7,489 nucleotides of DNA from Ruminococcus sp. UBA3800 (GTDB lineage Bacteria; Bacillota; Clostridia; Oscillospirales; Ruminococcaceae): positions 1-7,489 of the forward strand of contig DFEO01000085.1 of assembly GCA_002368715.1 (NCBI GenBank), read 5' to 3'. Below the pieces are notes generated by a model. It did no database searches. It had not been told where the DNA came from and saw only the letters and a list, made by a program, of their open reading frames with translations. The position numbers were made by a program, and so were the translations under genes. Each line of letters starts with the position of its first letter. Within the stretch, counting starts at the first letter, position 1. This document shows, piece after piece, positions 1 through 4,804 of this stretch.

Positions 1-379
1 TAAACCCTATGGTTATGCCGTGATAGTGAGAAAGCGGCAGCTCTACCTTGCCTGCGTGATGCACACGCTTGTCGATACGCAGATCGCCTGCCTCCATATA
101 GTAGCGCTCACCAATGGAGTTTTCATGCTCGATACGTCCCTCCCGGCAGTGGTCGATACAAAGCACCGTATCCGCATTCTGATACTCCGATACACAGTGC
201 TTCATGTGAAAATCGTTATACATAAGATATATGCCGTCAAACACACGGTACATAGTCATGAATCCCTCACCGGATTCATCATCGAGCCGCAGTACACGGC
301 ACTCGCCCTCGGCTGCGATCTCGTGAACATTAGAGCCGAAGCCGGCTTTATCAAGTGCATCGAAGATATCCCGACTCAT
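1..379 (-). CDS. AraC-family transcriptional regulator, N-terminal part (runs off window)
   Basis: The first 126 residues are visible; the frame is open to the window edge, so the C-terminal DNA-binding half is missing. ATG is at 379-377 and overlaps the stop of the preceding gene as ATGA, implying translational coupling. I recognise the sensor domain of a group of Clostridia AraC regulators by sequence memory: MYNDFH around residues 53-58, LCIDHCREG at 73-81, MEAGDLRID at 95-103 and LSHYHGITI at 116-124. This cupin-like domain would bind an unknown effector, and two helix-turn-helix motifs should follow beyond the window. In related genomes such regulators sit beside MptD-type ECF transporter genes, which matches the remnant upstream. 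The AraC assignment is inference from the sensor domain only, because the diagnostic helix-turn-helix is not visible. Confidence 0.8.
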   Translation of the reverse strand, partial: MSRDIFDALDKAGFGSNVHEIAAEGECRVLRLDDESGEGFMTMYRVFDGIYLMYNDFHMKHCVSEYQNADTVLCIDHCREGRIEHENSIGERYYMEAGDLRIDKRVHHAGKVELPLSHYHGITIGF

Positions 380-564
380 GCGATCCCAGCCTTTTCAAAA
401 TGCTTTTTCATCAGACGTCTGCCGAGCAGTCCGCCGATGATCGGGACAAGCACCGACAGCAGCGGCAGAAAGATCGGTATCATGCCCAGCATAGCGATAA
501 TAAATAAGATAACAAAACAGATCGCCGAGAAAATACCGATGTTGATAAGATCTTTGCCTTTCAT
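376..564 (-). CDS. Internally deleted MptD/Trep_Strep-type ECF transporter S component (62 aa)
   Basis: The start is ATG at 564, because GGAGG lies at 574-570, seven bases upstream; an in-frame TTG at 576 lies within that ribosome site and is unlikely to be used. The first 45 residues, with KDLINIGIFSAICF followed by two hydrophobic stretches ending in PIIGG, match the N-terminus of MptD/Trep_Strep S components, the substrate-binding membrane subunits of energy-coupling-factor importers. The last residues, LLGRRLMKKHFEKAGIA, resemble the C-terminal tail of the same family. Family members are roughly 190-200 residues, so about 130 residues of transmembrane core seem to be missing in frame. Promoter, ribosome site and the ATGA overlap with the AraC gene are intact. 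It cannot be a working S component, but it may still serve as a translated leader for the regulator. The family match is from memory. Confidence 0.7.
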   Translation of the reverse strand: MKGKDLINIGIFSAICFVILFIIAMLGMIPIFLPLLSVLVPIIGGLLGRRLMKKHFEKAGIA

Positions 565-579
565 AATTACCTCCAATTT

Positions 580-597
580 GGTTAGTTAATGCTAACC
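580..597. promoter_or_regulatory. Palindrome in the ECF/AraC leader, candidate operator
   Basis: GGTTAG and CTAACC form perfect 6-bp arms around TTAATG. The site lies between the predicted transcription start and the GGAGG ribosome site of the 62-codon gene, where a bound repressor would block transcription. The symmetry suits a TetR-, MarR- or DtxR-type dimer better than an AraC regulator, which usually uses direct repeats. The binding protein is unknown. Confidence 0.45.
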
Positions 598-614
598 TAC
601 CGTCATAAAAATAA

Positions 615-630
615 GTCTTGTATTCAAGAC
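615..630. promoter_or_regulatory. Second leader palindrome GTCTTG-TATT-CAAGAC
   Basis: Perfect 6-bp inverted arms flank a 4-base spacer, just downstream of the predicted -10 box and overlapping or adjoining the transcription start. It could be an operator or a small 5' RNA hairpin that protects the transcript. It is too weak, and has no T-run, to be a terminator. Confidence 0.4.
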
Positions 631-638
631 CATTACAT

Positions 639-667
639 ATTATACCACAGACAGAAAGATATTTCAA
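639..667 (-). promoter_or_regulatory. Sigma-A type promoter of the ECF-remnant/AraC operon
   Basis: On the minus strand TTGAAA (667-662) is followed after exactly 17 bases by TATAAT (644-639), a perfect -10. TGG directly before it adds an extended -10 (TGn). Transcription should begin near 632, leaving a leader of about 65 bases that carries both palindromes before the ATG at 564. This is the best promoter in the window. Confidence 0.8.
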
Positions 668-757
668 CTCCATTTTGCTCTTGATGCTCCGAACTGATAA
701 TAATTTGATGTTCTATGTCTGATCAGGCAACAGTTATTATCCTGACAATAAAAGGAA
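668..757. other. Intergenic stretch upstream of the promoter, no gene seen
   Basis: No coding signal on either strand. It holds a perfect 8-bp palindrome CTGATCAG (719-726) and a separated inverted pair GATAATAA (696-703) / TTATTATC (734-741) centred close to that palindrome. These lie about 30-75 bases upstream of the -35 box, where an activator could bind. No family can be assigned. Confidence 0.35.
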
Positions 758-788
758 AAGCGTTTTGGCTGACATGGCTAAAACGCTT
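758..788 (-). terminator. Rho-independent terminator closing the accessory middle part
   Basis: Arms AAGCGTTTT (758-766) and AAAACGCTT (780-788) pair perfectly over 9 bp, and four inner pairs (two G-U) extend the stem to a 5-base loop. On the minus strand the stem is followed by TTCCTTTTATT. On the plus strand it is followed after CAC... by five T. It could therefore stop transcription from either side, although no plus-strand gene is seen. It starts right at the stop codon of the remnant reading frame (788-790). Confidence 0.75.
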
Positions 789-1030
789 CACTTTTTAAAT
801 ATATCATGTATGTCGGTATGTACTGCGAGGGTTTTCGTGTTACTATTTGGAACGGGGACAGTTACCCCTACGTCGGCATGGCCCATTATGTATTGCAGCA
901 TTGGGAGTTTTCCTTTAAGCTTTTCTTCCTCATCCACCGAAACTTTTATATACAGATATTCAAGATCGTTAAAATCCTCTGCACCGTCCGGTAAATCGTC
1001 ACCGTCGGTATCTTCAAACTGCCAGTATAT
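788..1030 (-). pseudogene. Decayed, apparently chimeric coding remnant
   Basis: An 80-codon open frame has no plausible start and is preceded directly by an in-frame TAA (1031-1033). Residues 5-18 (FEDTDGDDLPDGAE) resemble the calcium-binding DxDGDxLxD repeats of secreted clostridial proteins. Residues 43-57, with MLQYIMGHADVGVT, resemble the C-terminal box of tyrosine recombinases, where a GH(A/S)-x-x-x-T motif precedes the catalytic Tyr. Here the residues after VT read VPVPN and carry no Tyr. The frame ends in TGA inside the terminator stem. In another frame just upstream (about 1073-1035) there is a Pro/Ala-rich stretch, TPAPDPADEQATKL, which could be the frameshifted linker of the secreted protein. 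I read the region as eroded debris of at least one gene. The recombinase match is short and could be chance. Confidence 0.5.
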
Positions 1031-1093
1031 TTAGCTTTGTTGCCTGCTCATCTGCAGGATCCGGGGCTGGGGTAAATTATTCATTTCTCTTAG

Positions 1094-1570
1094 TTATTCA
1101 ATCTTTATCTCACAATCGGGAAAGGCTTTTTCAAGTTTCTCTAATGGAATGTTATAACGAGAATCTTCTGTTGTAAAACTAACTCCCACCTTATATGGCA
1201 TCCCATTCTCATCATAATAAAGAAACAGGTATTCTCCTCCGCCGGTTCTTACAAAGATGAACTTAGTTTTTACTCCTTTGATGCCGTTATCAGATACAGA
1301 AGAAAGACTCTTTTCACATATTTCAGAAATCTCATCAAGATCAATTTCTGTTCTTCCGCTTTCTCTGAACTCAATATAATAATCATTCCCAAAACTTTTT
1401 TGCTCATCATAAGTTGACTCTCTTGCACCTGAAAGCTTCCAGTCAAACCGATATTTGAGATTTTTTAAATAAATAGACCTTTCAACGGAAGAATACCGAA
1501 CAAAGAAACAAACAATAACGGCAGCAATTACTATGAACGGAATCGAAATAATAATTGCTTTCTTTTTCAT
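1094..1570 (-). CDS. Membrane-anchored protein of unknown function (158 aa)
   Basis: I do not recognise a family. The ATG at 1570 follows GAGGTGAT with normal spacing, so the start is secure. MKKK is followed by one hydrophobic helix at residues 4-24, with no lipobox or clear signal-peptidase site. This suggests an N-terminal anchor with a soluble extracellular domain of about 130 residues. That domain is rich in charged residues and predicted strands (for example TKFIFVRTGGGEYLFLYYDENG, residues 101-122) and ends in DCEIKIE, looking like a small single-domain protein. Base composition differs from the neighbours: 1141-1200 has 21 G+C of 60, whereas 5341-5400 in the large membrane gene has 33 of 60. 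AGA/TCT-type codons are common, suggesting transfer or relaxed selection. No terminator was seen directly after it before the remnant region. Confidence 0.75.
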   Translation of the reverse strand: MKKKAIIISIPFIVIAAVIVCFFVRYSSVERSIYLKNLKYRFDWKLSGARESTYDEQKSFGNDYYIEFRESGRTEIDLDEISEICEKSLSSVSDNGIKGVKTKFIFVRTGGGEYLFLYYDENGMPYKVGVSFTTEDSRYNIPLEKLEKAFPDCEIKIE

Positions 1571-1659
1571 TTTATCACCTCAATCGGGATAGATGTATAA
1601 AATATTACTATAAAAATGCAAACTGAATATTTAATACCCTTCTTTTTAAATCTTGTCAA
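1567..1659 (-). CDS. Possible 30-aa membrane microprotein coupled to the 158-aa gene
   Basis: AAAGGAGG lies five bases before a TTG codon (1659-1657), which opens a 30-codon frame: a basic start (TRFKKKGIK), a hydrophobic helix at about residues 11-23, then IPIEVIK. The TGA (1569-1567) overlaps the ATG of the next gene as ATGA, the coupling seen elsewhere in this window. The ribosome site lies shortly after the YdcF stop, so it could be read from the upstream transcript. Against it, the same TTG is part of a perfect -35 box, and a frame this short is weak evidence. I recognise no homologue. Confidence 0.35.
   Translation of the reverse strand: MTRFKKKGIKYSVCIFIVIFYTSIPIEVIK
1631..1659 (-). 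promoter_or_regulatory. Candidate promoter of the 158-aa gene
   Basis: TTGACA (1659-1654), a perfect -35, is followed by 17 bases and TATTAA (1636-1631), a 4/6 match to the -10. Transcription would start near 1624, about 54 bases before the ATG at 1570. The surrounding DNA is AT-rich. A start here would exclude translation of the 30-codon frame from the same transcript. Confidence 0.5.
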
Positions 1660-1682
1660 GTGCTCCTCCTTTCGGTCTGAAC

Positions 1683-3131
1683 TTACAAATAAGAAAAGAA
1701 TGTAAAAGCGGCTATGGTAACGGTCAGGACGCAGATATTGAAAAGATTGCGCCTGCGCATCGCAACCGCCAGACCGATAAACTCACGCATAAAGGCATTG
1801 GCCCAGAAATATGCCCTGGTCTTTGCGCCTATGCCGACAAGCCTGAACCCCTCTCCTTTACCTATGATACCGCTTCTGAGAACGTGGTAATCCGAGGTGG
1901 AAAACAGTATTTTTTCGCTTTTGCCGCCGATCTTTTCCATTGAAAAGCGCAGATTTTCCCCGGTGCTTGTTGATTTGTCCTCCAGGATTATGTTCTGCTC
2001 GCTGATCCCGTTTTCAAGCAGATAGTTTTTCATACACAGCGCCTCTGATATCGGTTCATCGCTGCCCTGCCCGCCCGAGCACACAAACACGGTGTCCTTG
2101 CCTGTGTCGGCCTTTCTCTTTTTAGCATACTCAAGGGCACACTTTATCCTGCCCTCCAAAAGCGGCAGCGCAGTGCCGTCCCCGCCGACCTGACAGCCAA
2201 GTATCATCACATGATCATAGTCTGTTTCGGGCTTTCTCTTTGCTGCGATGATACCACAGATCACAGTGCCTATCAGCATATTCTCAAAATATGTGAACAG
2301 AGTCTGGAAAACGCTTGTTACAGTTTCTATCCTTCTTACCTCTTGCAGGCTCCCGCTGATAAAAATGCTGCCCACAAAGAAGTTTCCTATCAGCCCCAGG
2401 ATCAGCACAGAACCTACACCTATCGCAAGGACATTTGCAAGCCCTGCTCCCTCACGGCGGATAAGGATAATGTTGCTTATTATCAGAAACAGCGAGAACA
2501 AAAGCGTGAACGGTATTGCAAGCAGCATCGCTATGCTTGTCGAGATCGCAAAGCAGTGCAGTATCAGCTTGGCGCTGTAAGCCGGCGAGTAGAGCATCTC
2601 GATAGTGGATATGGCCAGCAAAGCCGCCAGAAGCAGCGATATACCGCCGTAGAACAGTGTGGTATAATTGTAAAGGTCGTTTTTGCACCTGAGAATAAAC
2701 GACACGCAAAAGAGCACAGTCAGGATAACAACATATATCCATACGCCCGTAAAAATGAGCTCGCCGCCTGAAAAATCCCAGGTGTCCTCCACAAAAATAA
2801 TATCAAAGGCAAGCACATGGATATCCATCGAGTTGTAATTATAAGGCGCTGTTACACTTTGGCTATTGTCAGCATCAAGGACATCGACAGTAACCTTGCC
2901 CTGTTTATGTGCCTTCAGATCGATCTCGAGCCATATATCGTTTCGCTCTGTCTCACTGACGCTTACAGAGCCGCCCTTTTCATGTATCTCGATCACTGCA
3001 TCTGTTTTATCTACCCATGGCAGAACACAATGCAGAGTACCTCTTGAAACAAACAGAGCTGCCACGCAGTACACAACGAGCACGATCGTGCTGACCAGCA
3101 TTGCAACCCTTATCGTCTTGATACCTCTCAC
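1683..3131 (-). CDS. Polytopic membrane protein with YdcF/ElyC/SanA-type DUF218 domain (482 aa)
   Basis: The start is GTG at 3131, overlapping the TGA of the deacetylase as GTGA. There is one helix at 8-28, then an outside segment of about 95 residues (30-125) with strand-like alternation. About five more helices follow (128-147, 157-179, 187-223, 231-258, 274-296). The DUF218 domain spans about 305-455, with VMILGCQVGGDG (308-319), LLEGRI (324-329), CSGGQGSDE (351-359), STSTGENLRFS (387-397), STSDYHVLR (411-419) and an FWAN..MRE end (442-450). A final helix is at 465-482. E. coli ElyC and SanA link this family to envelope integrity, and the exact reaction is unsettled. Many Gram-positive members are shorter, and the outside segment is unusual to my knowledge. 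The DUF218 domain probably faces inward or outward depending on the helix count, which I cannot fix. Coupling to a deacetylase supports a role in wall or polysaccharide metabolism. Confidence 0.85.
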   Translation of the reverse strand: MRGIKTIRVAMLVSTIVLVVYCVAALFVSRGTLHCVLPWVDKTDAVIEIHEKGGSVSVSETERNDIWLEIDLKAHKQGKVTVDVLDADNSQSVTAPYNYNSMDIHVLAFDIIFVEDTWDFSGGELIFTGVWIYVVILTVLFCVSFILRCKNDLYNYTTLFYGGISLLLAALLAISTIEMLYSPAYSAKLILHCFAISTSIAMLLAIPFTLLFSLFLIISNIILIRREGAGLANVLAIGVGSVLILGLIGNFFVGSIFISGSLQEVRRIETVTSVFQTLFTYFENMLIGTVICGIIAAKRKPETDYDHVMILGCQVGGDGTALPLLEGRIKCALEYAKKRKADTGKDTVFVCSGGQGSDEPISEALCMKNYLLENGISEQNIILEDKSTSTGENLRFSMEKIGGKSEKILFSTSDYHVLRSGIIGKGEGFRLVGIGAKTRAYFWANAFMREFIGLAVAMRRRNLFNICVLTVTIAAFTFFSYL

Positions 3132-3931
3132 TGCTGAGCACTTACCTCACTGTACATAGTATAGTCCTGCGGCTCGACGCCCTTGGCGTGGAACAGCTCG
3201 CCGACCGTAACAAATTCATAGCCCTGAGCCTCCAGCTCGGTCAGCAGCCTGTCAAGCGCCTGTACAGTCTTTATGTTGCCTTCCGAGTCGTGGAGCAGGA
3301 TTATAGCGCCGTCCTTTGCCTGGGCGAGCGTTTTCTCGACCCTTGTTTCCACCTCGACCTTACTGTCATAGTCGTTGCAGCCGTATCCGCAGATAAATGT
3401 CGGCTCGATAGCCGTATACATCTTGTCGTTGGTGCTTATATAGGGCGGACGGAAAAACCTCGGCTCTCTGCCGGTGATCTCGGTTATCTTTTCACTGGTA
3501 AAATCTATCTCTGCTTTTATCTCTTCCTCGGAAAGCTTTGTCATATCGCTGTGTGTCTTGGAGTGGTTCTCTATCTCACAGCCGAGAGTCACAGCCCTTC
3601 TTACAGTGTCGGTCTTGTCGTCGGTGATGTTGTCGCCTATCAGGAAGAATGTAGCCACAGCGCCGTGCTCCTCCAGCTTGTCGAGCACAAGCGAGGTGGT
3701 GGTAGAGGGGCCGTCGTCAAAGGTGAGCGCTATCACCTTGCCGTATTCGGACGGGTCCTTATACTCTCTCTGAGGCAGCGGCTCAGGCTCGGAAACGGCA
3801 GCCTTACTGCTTTCGTTATTGTCATCCTTCTCAGAGCTTGTTTCGGTATCCTTAGCTGCACAGCCTGCAATAACGGCTGTTGCTGCCAGAAGAAGCAGCG
3901 CTGCAATAGCGGCCTTGACACTTTTTTTCAT
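3128..3931 (-). CDS. Lipoprotein polysaccharide deacetylase (NodB homology, CE4), 267 aa
   Basis: The ATG at 3931 follows GGAGG by seven bases. Residues 1-23 form a lipoprotein signal ending VIAG-C24, so the enzyme should be lipid-anchored on the outer face of the membrane. A Ser/Glu/Pro-rich linker runs from about 25 to 58. The NodB domain covers about 65-248: TFDDGP (70-75, catalytic base and metal Asp), NHSKTH (122-127, the HxxxH metal ligands), RFFRPPY (158-164) and ILLHD (211-215, catalytic His). The fourth motif, usually D-x-x-x-W or similar, reads NDYDSK (186-191) with Tyr instead of Trp. All metal ligands are present, so activity is likely. The reaction would be removal of N- or O-acetyl groups from peptidoglycan or another wall glycan; the substrate cannot be told. 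It is coupled by overlap to the YdcF-type gene. Upstream there is only a hairpin and then ung, leaving no room for its own intergenic promoter. Confidence 0.92.
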   Translation of the reverse strand: MKKSVKAAIAALLLLAATAVIAGCAAKDTETSSEKDDNNESSKAAVSEPEPLPQREYKDPSEYGKVIALTFDDGPSTTTSLVLDKLEEHGAVATFFLIGDNITDDKTDTVRRAVTLGCEIENHSKTHSDMTKLSEEEIKAEIDFTSEKITEITGREPRFFRPPYISTNDKMYTAIEPTFICGYGCNDYDSKVEVETRVEKTLAQAKDGAIILLHDSEGNIKTVQALDRLLTELEAQGYEFVTVGELFHAKGVEPQDYTMYSEVSAQQ

Positions 3932-3950
3932 AAATATACCTCCGTTTTAA

Positions 3951-3979
3951 AATGCCCCGAAGCATCATTTCGGGGCATT
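3951..3979 (-). terminator. Strong intercistronic hairpin between ung and the deacetylase gene
   Basis: AATGCCCCGAA (3951-3961) and TTCGGGGCATT (3969-3979) pair perfectly over 11 bp around a 7-base loop. On the minus strand the stem runs into TTAAAACGGAGG, giving about four U, which is short for an efficient terminator. It lies eight bases from the ribosome site of the deacetylase. It may be a partial terminator or attenuator that lowers deacetylase/YdcF expression relative to ung, or an mRNA-stabilising structure. Confidence 0.7.
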
Positions 3980-3981
3980 GC

Positions 3982-4656
3982 TCATTCTGTTGTTTTTTCC
4001 CAGTCTATCGGATCCATACCGTTTGCGGCAAGAAAGGCGTTCACCTTTGAAAAATGCCTGCACCCGAAGAACCCGTTATGTGCCGAAAGAGGCGAAGGGT
4101 GAGCCGCTGTGAAAACAGCGTGTGCAGGGTTTGTTATCAGCGGTTTTTTAGCCTTAGCGTTTGCGCCCCACAGGATGAAAGCTATGGGCTTTTCACGGCC
4201 GTTGAGCTTTGTTATCACCGCATCAGTCAGCTGTTCCCAGCCCTTGTTTCTGTGCGAGTTCGGAGCGTTCTCACGAACGGTGAGGACACTGTTGAGCATA
4301 AGCACGCCCTGCCTTGCCCAGCCTGTCAGCTCTCCGCAGTCAGGGATCTTCGCCCCTATATCGGCATTCATCTCCTTGAAGATGTTCACCAAAGACGGCG
4401 GCGGCTTTACACCTCTCTTTACAGAAAAGCACAGCCCGTGAGCCTGACCCTCGTTATGATACGGGTCCTGTCCTATAATGACTGCCCTTACGTTCTCATA
4501 TGGCGTATATTTCAGCGCATTGAATATATCATACATATCAGGATAGACCCTGTAATGGGAATACTCGTATTTAAGAAACTCCCTCAGCTGAAGATAATAG
4601 GGCGCCGAAAACTGATCCGCCAGCAGCTTGTCCCAGCTGTTGCCTATATTAACCAA
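3982..4656 (-). CDS. ung: Uracil-DNA glycosylase, family 1 (224 aa)
   Basis: It removes uracil from DNA arising from cytosine deamination or dUTP incorporation, the first step of base excision repair in the cytoplasm. All family-1 signatures are present: GQDPYH (62-67; Asp64 activates water, Tyr66 blocks thymine), Phe77 for base stacking, LMLN (119-122; Asn122 reads uracil) and HPSPLSA (186-192; catalytic His186 and the Leu that intercalates into DNA). Length is normal. The start is TTG at 4656. In frame, a TAA lies three codons upstream and the next ATG is codon 41, beyond conserved sequence, while VNIGNSWDKLL is the normal family N-terminus. No good ribosome site precedes it and it overlaps the stop of the 45-codon gene by eight bases, so translation is probably coupled. 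A strong hairpin follows the stop. Confidence 0.97.
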   Translation of the reverse strand: MVNIGNSWDKLLADQFSAPYYLQLREFLKYEYSHYRVYPDMYDIFNALKYTPYENVRAVIIGQDPYHNEGQAHGLCFSVKRGVKPPPSLVNIFKEMNADIGAKIPDCGELTGWARQGVLMLNSVLTVRENAPNSHRNKGWEQLTDAVITKLNGREKPIAFILWGANAKAKKPLITNPAHAVFTAAHPSPLSAHNGFFGCRHFSKVNAFLAANGMDPIDWEKTTE

Positions 4657-4786
4657 TGCCGTTTACCACTGTTCCGATAATAAGACCCAGCACCAGCACT
4701 GCCACCAGCGCAAGCACGATTATCCTCATTATCATAGGCTTTTTCTGCTCGACGGGAGCATAAGCCTTTTTGTTGTTATTGGCCAT
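4649..4786 (-). CDS. Small single-helix membrane protein (45 aa)
   Basis: ATG at 4786 is preceded by AAAGGAAGGA, ten bases upstream, and the stop is TAA at 4651-4649. A polar, Lys/Asn-rich head (residues 1-19, MANNNKKAYAPVEQKKP...) leads into one strong hydrophobic helix at 20-41 (IIVLALVAVLVLGLIIGTVV). The positive side should stay in the cytoplasm. It begins only 18 bases after the 845-residue membrane protein and overlaps the ung start, so it is part of the same operon. I recognise no family. Its place next to a P-type ATPase-like protein recalls the small accessory peptides of some P-type pumps (KdpF is one), but nothing in the sequence shows that they interact. Even length and Shine-Dalgarno support make it a likely real gene. 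Confidence 0.75.
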   Translation of the reverse strand: MANNNKKAYAPVEQKKPMIMRIIVLALVAVLVLGLIIGTVVNGIG

Positions 4787-4804
4787 TTTACGATCCTTCC
4801 TTTC

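Noticed and set aside
20..589. Plus-strand open frame of 189 codons at the left end
   Set aside because: The minus strand carries the AraC sensor domain and the ECF remnant with promoter, ribosome site and ATGA coupling, which explain the region better.
765..1034. Plus-strand open frames opposite the decayed remnant
   Set aside because: Ser-rich low-information products with no ribosome site; the minus strand shows recognisable motif fragments instead.
1043..1058. Small inverted repeat CCTGC-N6-GCAGG as terminator of the 158-aa gene
   Set aside because: The stem is only 5 bp and no T-run follows on the minus strand.
3188..4102. Long plus-strand open frame (304 codons) opposite the deacetylase and ung
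   Set aside because: It lies antisense to two genes with full catalytic motifs, has a Cys/Leu/Val-rich composition without any recognisable motif, and is explained by the codon bias of the minus-strand genes.
4054..4680. Plus-strand open frame opposite ung
   Set aside because: The minus strand encodes an unmistakable uracil-DNA glycosylase here; the plus frame has no motif.
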